From assembly GCA_944472135.2 (NCBI GenBank), contig OX235262.1:39607804-39671803 (forward strand): a stretch of DNA of 64,000 nt, read 5' to 3'. This document shows positions 23,132 to 35,100 of the stretch, in pieces. The position numbers and the translations under genes were made by a program. The stretch's first letter is position 1, and the number at the start of each line of letters is the position of its first letter. Below the pieces are notes generated by a model. The model saw only the letters and a list, made by a program, of their open reading frames with translations, did not search any database and had not been told where the DNA came from. Source of the stretch: Trichobilharzia regenti (Eukaryota > Platyhelminthes > Trematoda > Strigeidida > Schistosomatidae).

Positions 23132-26100
23132 CTGTAATATAGAGGGGAAGTAGACGATATTTAACAGGCAGAAGGAAGAAGAAAAACTTGGAATAACTGG
23201 TGTGGTGAGAGCAGGCTGCTAGCCGATTGGTTGGCACTAATCTACGTTAAGGTCAAGGTCATCAATATGGGCCGTGAGAAAATGTCAACAAGGCTGAGTC
23301 AACAACCAATCAGAAGCCTGCGTTTGTCTACCTAACTTCTGATAAACAACCAATCAGATGACTGCGCTTGTCTATAATAATGTAGTTGAAATATGTATAA
23401 ATACGTGTTGATTTTCATAATAAAACGATCTGTTGCCTGGCCCTTGTCTTCTGTTGTTACACTGGAAAACAAAAATAACGCCTACCACAACGATTATGCA
23501 CTTGCAAAGTTGATTCTTCATTCTTCTTGATTCCTTCACATTCCGATCGGAAAATAAGGCTACCAGCTTGAGCACTGAAGTTTTGGTAGCGATGGTGTTT
23601 CATTTTCACGAGATAAGATTGCCCGATTCAAGTTCAACATCTGGTCTTTTCTGGGTTTACTACAAGCTAAACAAAGTTTAGGAGTGCATCAGTTGGGAAT
23701 CGAACCTGCACCACGTAAGCAGCTAGCAAACATTCCACCACAAACACACTGACAGATGATTGGAAATGTATAAATCTTGGAGTGTTCACTTTTATTCATT
23801 TGGATAGTGTACACAAAATGGATTGACTGCAGAAGAAAACCTCATCAAGAATTGACATCAGTTAAAGAATGATTAACAGCCAAACAGCTTTAGACAACTG
23901 TTTCATGCTGGTTTGAGATCCGTTAGCACTCCGCAACAGAAGACTTACCTACAACTAATTCTGAATTCAGGACGGATAAAACAGAAGTAAAGTCCGTCGG
24001 TAGTTGAATGGGAGAATCCTCGCGAACCACGCCGGAGACCCAGGCTTTATTCCTGGTCAACGTATTCTTAAATCTCCCTGAGTAACCCATTGAGCTTGAG
24101 GCCAGCAATCCCCTCCCCCGTAAAAAACAAAACAAACCATAATTGGAACTTCAAAGCTTGAAGCGCTATGTTCCATTCAGAGAGCAAAGGAATAGAAAAA
24201 CGGAAATAAAAACTAACGCTCGTTCGTCACAATAAGACTGGATAATGTTTCGCGTTCTCTGACCCTTGTCAGTGTTTTAACACTAGCAGAAGAACCAAAA
24301 TAATCAAGGAAGTAATTCATAGTCCAAGTGTTGAGTTTGTGAACATTTAATTCACTTCTAGGTAAATTTCGTCACAAATCGATAGTATTTGGAGAGAATT
24401 ACTGGAGACCAAGAGCATTAGACGGTTGTCTGCAAACAGTTCATGGATTTAGCGGGCAAGTGTCTATGGATATACCAAGGAATGAACGCACGAACTTTGG
24501 GTACATAAGATGAGCACACTATCATTCTACCATCAGGTAGAAATCCAATAATCCGTCAAATTCTAACTTCTTTCGATTCATAATATGGAATCGCAGCCAT
24601 CAAAAGTCAACAGTAAGTGTTTACTATTCATACTCGACTTAGTCAATCCCACTGGTTACGAGTTCTCATTGGAAAGTGAAGAATTCCATCCCATGTTGAT
24701 TTTATATTATTTCATGCTTACTAGCACTTGTCAGCAAGGCATGCCAGAAGTCTTGAAGGAACTGATGTTCCCTTTGAGATTCTAGTTTACATGAACCAGT
24801 GGTGTAGTCAGAGACATTACCACTGATCAGTTTTAGGTCTGCAATGGATGCGTTGATTAGTCATTAGGGAAGAAATTATGTCTTTTTGGTGAGTAGTGGA
24901 ATTCAGATTATGAGTTACTTTTCGTCGAAAACTCTCTCTGAATGATTATAAATTTTCTCACAGAGAGGCTTGAATCCATTGCCCATTATTCCTACATTCC
25001 AACACATACTGACCAAATCAATCTTGCACAAATCAATAAAGGTAAAATCAGAAAATAGCCTAACAACACGCTGACACATCAAACGAAATGTGACCGAACA
25101 GCCTAATGGATTACATGTAGCCTCTTGAAAAACGATTACCCCACTCAGCTTTCAACGGAAACATCAGTCACCACCAATCACTGAGATACATGCAAATCCA
25201 GCTGATGGAATCCTAAATTGAATTAAGTGTGTATGCCGAATCACACTGCTAACTGCTGTTTAAATTACAGATAAACAAAAGAAGAAAAATGAAGAATATG
25301 GATATTATACTGGACCGAAATGCTCGGTATCTGTTGACATGTCAGCTCCTCAGCATTGACCAAGCGTTCCGGTTCAATATAATCAATCAGAAGGTGATCC
25401 CAAAGGCCGAATGGTATACGAGCTTGCCTTGTAACGGAGGGTCCTGGGTCCGAACCCCAGTGGGTGCGTGCTGCCGATGATTCCCAAACTAGGATGAAAC
25501 GACTGTCCAATACTCTCTGTTTTTCATGCGTCGGTGGCACAGCGGTTAGGACGCTCGCTGACCATGCATATGGTCCGGGTTCGATCCCCTGCCGATGCAC
25601 TCCTTTACCTCACTAAGCCAGAAATAAAGCTGGTAAAGAGGAAAGGTTGGGCATGAGGCTAGCAACCCCATCCCGTAAAAATAAACACCACTGCTACCGA
25701 AAATTCAAGCCACTAGCTTGAAGCCCTATGTTCCACCCGGAACGTGAAGGAATAAAAAAATCAAAGGGAAATACGAATCCGCTTAAACAAAATATATACT
25801 TAAACCCTTAGCACAAGAAGTGATCTTCTTGGCCCAGGAGACAATGATTTGGCTTTTGAAACGATTGATGCTGTGTTCCAGTCTTAGTGGAAACATCATT
25901 CATCACCCGTTGAGGATGCAGGTACATCTGGCTGACAAGTCTCACGTATGAAGAAATCCACATCCTGGATTCCATGTGAATAGAACCCGAAATAAAGCAG
26001 TAAAAAAACCAGCCAAGATATTAAAGACAATGATAAGAACACAAGTAGTGACCAATCACTACAAGATGAATATACCTACCTCTATATGATACATTATACC

Positions 26101-29100
26101 ATAGCCATCTAGGCAGACTGCTGCAAATGCACCCATTGCAAGACCAGGCGTAGACAATGAACTTGTACAAATCAAACATTGATTGATTTTTTCATAACTG
26201 GGATCAAGAAACAGACTAGGCAGTGGACCGTGTGAATCAATCAAGGCAAGCTGACGTAAGGCATACAAGTGTCTATCCCAACCTTGAAAGTGATGAGGAA
26301 AAATAGTTTCTGAATAAAATATCAGTTTTACATTTCAGTTATAACGATAAAAAATGCATGAATGAATTAGAACGAAACGGTGAAAATAAAGTCTAATGCG
26401 AGTTTCATCACCAACTGACCCAGTCTTGATAAACACTGGAAACTGGAGAAGACTGAACAGTTATTTCGTTCAAGTTTTGAACTTCTCAGCAGTATACATC
26501 CATGACAATGTCAGAAGTTGAAACCTACATCTACAGGTTTTGAAGCTAGTACCCCCATCATTGGGTTGGAATTCAACGACCTGTAAATCCTAACTTCTGT
26601 CTGTTCGTAATAAAAGGCGATGGCTAACTACTATTAAGTTTTACAGAATATTTTATAATGCTATAACTCCCAAACTACTTATGGAGTTGTGACGTGTGCT
26701 ACCGACAAGATTTATAAATTATAATAATCACTTTATTGCAGACAATAACAATTATAAAAAATGGAATTTGTAGCCTTTCTATACATATTTATTTATTTAA
26801 ACGCAGAAAAAAACTTAGTACAATATGGCACCAAGAAAGATGCGCCACATAATAATAATAAAACAACATAGATCAAAAGTAAAAAAATATAAGTAGAGAA
26901 CGGATAAAGAACTTCATCTACAAGGAAAACAGTCATACTTAACAAGTTCAAACAGTATACGTCAACTATCATCGGGAAGGGAAGAAAGAAAGAAATTGCA
27001 ACACGTTCGCCATTGATTACGATTCTTGGCCATATCTGATAACGTTTCGAGCCATTGATTCGAGCTATCTCTTGGACTCCAACCAGGGAGTCGTGACGCA
27101 CCAACGATGCTAATCTAGCACAAACATCCTTCATCCCACGAAGCCACGACATGCACTGACCACCCCTCCGCCTTTTCCATCCCGTCCCAGGACTAGCGAA
27201 CAGAGACCTGTACGGAGACCTCTGATATAACATTCGCAGCACATGTTCAAGCCACCGGAGCCGGTGTTTCCAGATGACAACACTCAATGAATGGTGATCT
27301 CCACTGTGTTCAAACACACGCCGCCGAACCTCAGAATTACTCACGTGTTGATGCCATCGAACGCTGCGGAGGCAGCGATGATTGAACACGCAGAGCCGCC
27401 TCACATCACTAGCTCGGATACGCCAGGTTTCGCAGGTGTAGAGCAAGACAGCCCGCACCGAAGCATTGTATACCCGACCTTTGACAGCCAGGCTAACGTC
27501 GCGACGGCGCAAGAGGTGGCTGAAGTTGATGTATGCCACCCTAGACTTCATTATACGGTTGGAAATCTCATCCGTCACCCCTTCCCCAGCACTCACACAA
27601 CTACCCAGATACACAAACTTATCAACAACTTCAGGTGGTTCACCCGGAAGAGTGAGTGCAGGTACAGGCTCTTGCCAACCTTCTAACAGTACTTTGCACT
27701 TAGACAGCGCAAAGCACATACCATACTTGCATATTGCAACAATTTAGCTCCTTTTGTAAATACGTACATACAAAATTTAAGAAAAAACAATAAGACCACG
27801 GAAAACTGAATGTTGGTGGAAATATAATGAAGCATAAGTAGATAGTATCATAAATAATGCATGGAATAGTAATGACAATAATAATAATAATCTCTGTTTA
27901 TACTTGGAGTTCAGTCACTGATTTAAAAAGTTTACAAGTTCTTTTCTGACATCTAAAAACCCGTGCTAAACACTGGTACGGTAGGATTTTTATATTTAGC
28001 TGTACGAGCATAAATTCTTACGAAGTCTTTTCTGGTTTTACCCGAAGAGATATAAGGAAAAATTTTCAAATCAAGTGGATGTTGTAGGCCATCCAACCAC
28101 TAGGACCCGATCCAATGACCAATCCATGAATTCGTAATGTGAGCTCGACTACTAGCAAGTGTCATCAGCGAGCAATTGTTCTCACTCTCTATCGGGTGGA
28201 ACCCCCACTTGTCAATATTTCTCACTAGAACTTCAGGCAATTTCATCCAGTGGCCAATCACTAGCGAGCATCAGACTGATTTTCAAGTGTTAACTTGTAG
28301 GAATTTGATTTGTCATGTTTGACCGCGGGTTGATATCATTTAAGGAACCATTGAAGACCAAGGAGTACTGGCAGGTATTTTGTCCTAGTTTTGGAACTCG
28401 TCGGTAGATCATAGAAGTAGTGGCGATTAAACGGCTACAACCCATCTTAGACATTCACAAAGAAAGGATTGTCAGTCTTTCCCTACCACGGTGAGAAAAT
28501 TTCTGCTTTTTTCTCTGGGGTTTTTCTCAGTTCTGTTACTGCAGTCAGTGTTGACAATATCATTTCATACCCCTTAATTTATTTGTTGTCTTCATTCATA
28601 GTGTTCACTTGAACATTTGACAACTACTCAACTCATTGTTATTATAATCACCTGAAACCATCAAAACTTAGAGATTTTGCGTAGCATGTTATTTCTATAT
28701 TTTATCAAAACATAAACTTGGTACATTATAGACAACATGAGGTGCATCATACACAATCTCATAGTTTTTGCGGGGGCTGGGATACTGTCCAGAAGCCCAG
28801 ATTGAAGCAGGTGCTTGTTTCAAGGGACCACCCCTCCCCGGGCCTTTAACTTGAAGTTCGATTCACAAGGAAGTGGGACTGAGTCAGAAGCTACGTTCCC
28901 ATGGTTGGAGGTAATCAAAACAGGTCCACAAATCATTCAGTTCGTTGGGAGAGTGGTGACCATGTACACCCCAAGTTTGCAATCAGGGTTTTTTAGCCTC
29001 CCCCCAACCTAGGTAGACCAGCATATATACTAATCCGGCTGTAAGCGCTAGATGTAATATGTACTATTTACTTTATTATTATTTCTTTTACACACGTAAT

Positions 29101-32100
29101 TTATGCCTAACTTCCGTTCCTGGCATACATGACCTAGTTAGTTCCCATGATGCATGTAGCATAGATGGCACTGAAATTAAAATCAAGTCAGTCATTAAAT
29201 ACCTTGGATTAGTTCTTTCCTCTCACCTTTCATGGTCATCCCACATCTTATCTATCTCTGGGAAAATGTTTCGTCTTACCTTCTACATTAAAAAGTTAAG
29301 ACAATCAGGTATCAACCAACCTTTAGTTTTGCAATTTCTAAACTCCTGTATTTTACCTATTGTACTCTATTGCTCTCCATTAATCTTTCCTGGGCTTCTC
29401 AAGAAAGATTAGATCATATTACGAAGAGTATTAAATGCTGTGAGTAGAGCTTGTGGTCTTCCACTGCATGAGCTCGCTAATACTATAGTCGAGAGACACA
29501 TAAATTCCTGTATTAAATGGGCAAAGGCCGTACTATCAGACCCTCTGCACCCCGTTTATTCATAACTATACCCTTGCATCTCATCAGGTAGGATGAGAAG
29601 TCAATATAAGAAGTTATATGCTCGAACCACTAAGTACAAAAATTCTAAAATACCGTATTTAGCCCGTATTTTATGTGGTGGAGACACTGTTAGACGTGAA
29701 ACATATAAGTTACTATGTAATTAGCAAAATGAATCGACCCTTTCATTGTTCATCTTTCTGTAATTTTGTGGTGTCACCTTTTCTATCGTTTTATTATAAC
29801 TTTGCTATTTTATTTGAGTTGTTATTACTATTATCACTGTAATTTTATACTTTATGCATATTTTTCTCCGTTTCGCATACTGTAATTCGCTACATAGTTG
29901 CTATAACAACGTTTTGTTGTTATTATTATTATGTAATGTTTATTTTTTTGTCGTTTTTGAGTAAATTAGATGCAACATGTACTGAATGCTGAAAATTCCT
30001 TGCTGTATCATTAGTATTGTTTTTGGAATAAAGCAAAAATTATTATTATTATTATTATTATTAGAATATCCCCATAACTTTTCTATGTATATCAACAAAT
30101 TCACTGAAAACGGTAGTTCTTCTCTTTTATCCCGAGTTATATTCACTTACGTTGCCATCTTCTAACTAAATGATTAAGTGCGAGGACAATTTTGCATACT
30201 GATATTGTAACTGTTTCAGTTTGTGCACTGCAGAAAAGAGTTAAAGAAAGAAAAAAGAAACGATGAGCTCATGTCATCTTCTCCCACTCGTTGTTCCTGC
30301 CCTGTTAAAGCCATATGTGTAAAAATAGTGTACATGTGTGTGTGCCTGTTAATTTACTACTTTCTTAAATTCCAAATGGGACATAGGGCCTCAGCAGCAC
30401 ATCCCTTCCCCCCACCATTGCATCCTAATCTCCGTAGTCCTTTTAAGCTAACTCAACGATCAACCACAACTTTTTATTTTCTCATCACACGATCTCCTGT
30501 ATGTTACCCTCAGACCAACACCCAAGTCATCTTTTCACATAGAGGTTGCATCCAGCAACTTGACGCGTGATTCCAATCATCGATTTTCTCAGCGTATGTT
30601 CAATCCATATTTGATGGGCTACGGGTTCTTGGCTAGTTAGTTGACTTATCCTTTCCAGCTAGTCGTTTGATCTTCAGTATTGAGACAGCGAAGCCAGCTA
30701 TTAATGAAAGTGTGCATTCTACTCGAAATGCATTTTGCGGCACACTCACCAAGTCTCTGAACCACATAGAAACACTGACTGACATGACATCAATGTTGGA
30801 AATTCGGATCTTGACCCATGTGTTGCTTACTGCAGATCTCCACACCGATTTCAGAGTAACGAACGAATGTCTCACTGTTCGGATCTTCATCCGTGTCGCC
30901 TGTAGTTGACATGATGCTGGTGGGGTAAGGGAAAGAGGGAACTACCTTTATATTTCCTCCGTTGATAGTGACTGGTACTTGTTGTACACGTGTCAAAAAC
31001 AAACGTATGTGATAATCATACAACTTACCTTGACCAACAGCAGCTTCTTTAATCAATTGGAATGTTTAGTTGAACAAGCTTGAAGGCAGGCATACAAATC
31101 TGAAGAGACGATATCATTTGACACGATAGGCGTATCAGGTGAAGAGGATAAAGATCTCTTATGCCTATGCATAAGATCTATAAATTTACTTGTTTCTACA
31201 GTAGCTGAACGAATTGTTTCAGTGCGACCATGTTTAAAAGTTGATGTACTGCATGGTTCATAGGTGGCAACTCGTTCACTATGTACAGCGTCATAAGCTA
31301 ACTTGAGATAAAAAGAGGAAAGGAGGAGAAGAGTACTTTTATTTATTGGTATACTAACAATCTGAAAAATTACTCAATTTCACTGCTAATAAATTCAACA
31401 TCAAATCATGTCAGTCAAGTTTACAATGTGACCACCATGCTAGGTGGCTCAACATCACGATGTACTCTGAATTATTGCTTTTAGACGGCTGGAGCCCAGC
31501 TTCACCTAGGTTTTGCGCTTCATGACACTTATCAATCACCAAGGCCTATCCGAAATGTCGACGGAACTCATGTCACTTCTGAGATTCACCTGGTGCTGCA
31601 GTCAGAGACGCCACCACTGGGCTATTAGAGATCTCGATTGAATACTAGGCAGTAAGTAACTACTATCATGTGTCCAGTCCTTTGTTTGGTGCAGACTGAA
31701 TTCTATGAAACAATTTTGCAATCTGGCCACCATAACACTGGTTACTACCTATTGTCTAATCGAAGTATCCAATACAGTCCTTATCCCGGGTAAAGAGGGA
31801 GGGTTGGGGCGTGGTGCTAGCAACTCCACCCCTGTAAAACAACCAAATCGCTACAGAAACTTCAACGAATAAATATATTAAAAATTCTAAAAACATAAGC
31901 AATAGCCTTACTTTTCGCTGGAATCGGGGAAGTGAAATGACGCAGGCTGGTGAAAGCCTTCGGGAAGCCAGTCAGCCGATGTGCCTTCTTTCGATGAAAG
32001 CAAAAGTAAGGATGGGTACCTGGAATGTTCGTACAATGTACGAAACTGGAAAGGCTGCCCAGATAGCCGCTGAAATGAGAAGGTACAGAATAGAAGTGTT

Positions 32101-35100
32101 GGGAATCTGCGAAAGCAGATGGAACGGAACTGGAAGGTGCCAACTACCTACTGGAGAGACAGTAATCTTTTCCGGCCACCCAGAGGACAACCATGAGCAC
32201 ACCGAGGGAGTGGCCATCATGATGTCACCAACAGCAACCAAAGCTCTCATGCAGTGGGAACCAATCTCCTCCAGGATAATGACAGCCAGGTTCAACTCAA
32301 AAGGAAGGAAAGTTACAGTCATTCAATGCTATGCGCCTACAAACGTCTCAGAACAAGAGAAGAAGGAGGCGTTCTACAGACAACTACAAGCAATAATGGA
32401 CAACGTCCCAAATGGCGATATCAAAATCCTGATGGGCGACATGAATGCGAAGCTGGGAGGAGACAACACAGGAAGAGAACTCACCATGGGTCGTGAGGCC
32501 CTCGGTGAAATGAACGACAATGGTGAACTCTTCTCAGACTTCTGCGCCTTCAATGATTTGGTGATTGGTGGTAGTGTGTTCAAACACAAGGATATACACA
32601 AGACGACATGGATTTCACCAGATGGAAACACCAAGAACCAAATAGACTTCATCTCAATTTCAAGAAAGTGGAGACGGAGCCTACTGGACACAAGGTCAAG
32701 GAGAGGAGCAGATGTGGGTTCAGACCACTATCTAGTACAAGGGACTTTCAAGGTGAAACTAAAAGCCTCGAGGATAGCTGGGGATAGGCCACAATGCAAG
32801 TTCAACACTCAAAAACTGAAGGACACAACCACAAAAGACACCTTCACTGCAACTGTCAGAGCAAAGCAGGAAACACTACGCGACATCACTGAAGAATCAT
32901 GCGTGGAAGAACATTGGAAGTCTCTGAAGGCGATTCTCAACGAAACGTGTTCAACGGTTCTAGGAAGAAAGAAGAGACAAGACAAGGAATGGCTCTCAAC
33001 GGACACTTGGAAATTAATAGAAGAGAGGAGAATGGTGAAAGAGAAAATGATTCAATGCAAGGACGGACAGGAGAAGGAGACGATGAGCTCAACTTACAAA
33101 GCACTGGACAAAGAAGTGAAGAAAAGTGCTAGGAAGGACAAAAGACGATTCTACGACAATCTAGCCACTGAAGCTGAGAAGGCAGCAGGCAAAAGGGACC
33201 TGAGGACACTATATCAGATAACCAAATCTCTATCCGGGAAGAGACCAACACAAGCGAAACCTATAAAAGACAGCCAAGGGAAGCCCATTACCAAGGAAGA
33301 AAAACAGATTAAACAATGGGCGGATCACTTCAAAGGACTCTTGAACCGACCATCACCTGCAACCCGTCCAGAAATACCAACAACAGCGCGCACACAACTG
33401 CAAGTTGACACCAATCCTCCAACGAGAGCTGAAGTCTTGAATGCAATCAAGCTTCTGAAAGCTGGAAAAACAGCCGGACCAGATGGAATACCCCCTGAAG
33501 CACTGAAAGCAGACCCAGAGACGACAGCAGACATGCTGACTCCATTATTGCAAAAGGTCTGGAAGGAGGGAAAGGTGCCTACTGACTGGAGGAAAGGTTA
33601 CCTCGTGAAACTACCAAAGAAGGGCGACTTAGGCCTCACTCTGCAAGAACTGGCGAGGAATCATGCTCCTATCGACGCCAAGTAAAATCCTGAGTCGCAT
33701 CATCCTGGAGAGATTAAAGGACGCACTGGAGACAGAACTCCGACCAGAACAAGCTGGATTCAGGAAAGGCAAATCATGTACTGACCAAATTGCAACTCTA
33801 CGCATCATCATCACAGAACAAAGCATGGAATGGCAATCAAACCTCTACCTCAACTTTATAGACTTTGAGAAGGCCTTCGACAGCGTTGATCGTGAAGTAA
33901 TTTGGAAATTACTCGAGTACTATGGCGTACCCCAAATATTCATCAACCTTATTCAACAGCTGTACGACAACGGCACCTGCCAAGTGATCCACAACGGAAG
34001 ACTCAGCGAGGCGTTTGGAGTAAACACAGGAGTCAGACAAGGGTGCTTACTATCACCAATGATATTCCTAATTGTGGTGGACTGGATTATGCGTCAGACA
34101 GTGGGAAACGAGAAGACAGGAATATCCTGGACCGACGTGAAGAACCTAGAAGACCTGGATTTCGCGCGTGGATGATTTATGTTTGATGTCACACACAATC
34201 GAAGACTTACAAGCGAAAACCGACAAACTGGTCGAAGAAGCAGCGAAGACAGGACTCCAGGTAAACATAGACAAGACGGAGGTTATGAAAATAACCAACC
34301 AACAACAGCAACAACATCCAACGTCAATCACCATCAACGGGAGGGATTTGAAAGAGGTTACTTCATTCACTTATCTAGGGAGCATTGTCTCAACTACAGG
34401 AGGAGCGGACGAGGATGTCAAATCGAGAATCGGGAAGGCGAGAAACACATTCATCAACCTGAAATCAATCTGGAAATCTTCGTCACTCAGCATCACCAAC
34501 AAAATTCGGATTTTCAATACAAACGTAAAGTCAGTTTCTTCTATACGGATCAGAAACTTGGCGGGTCACAAAGAATATTTCCAAAAGGCTGCAGACCTTT
34601 ATTAACAACTGTCTTCGCTCAATACTGAAGATCAGATGGCCGGAAAGAATCACCAACAAGGAATTATGGGAACAAACAAAGCAAGAACCAATCGCCCAAC
34701 AAATATGCAGGAGAAAGTGGAGATGGATCGGACACTCGCTGAGGAGACCGCTGGGTGACATCGCGCGCCAAGCCCTCGAGTGGAACCCGAAAGGGAAGCG
34801 GCGTGTGGGACGTCCAAGGGTGACATGGAGGAGATCGTGTGAAGAGGAGTTGAAAGAATATGGATTAACATGGATGCAGGCGAAAAGTATAGCAGAAGAC
34901 AGAAGAAAATGGAGACGTGCAGTTGAAGCCCTATGTTCCACTAGGAACCCAAGGGAGCAATAATAATAATAAAATTTTATTCGTTAACGTTTCAAATGGG
35001 ACATACCGCTTCAAGCTAAAGCTTTACAGCTTCGATAGCAGTGAATTTATTTTTATGGGGTGGGCTTCCTACTCTCACGCACAACTTTCCCTCTCTAACA

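Noticed and set aside
25529..25600. tRNA gene
   Set aside because: Box A and B are present, but there is no cloverleaf, and the same head is attached to a repeated SINE body at several sites.
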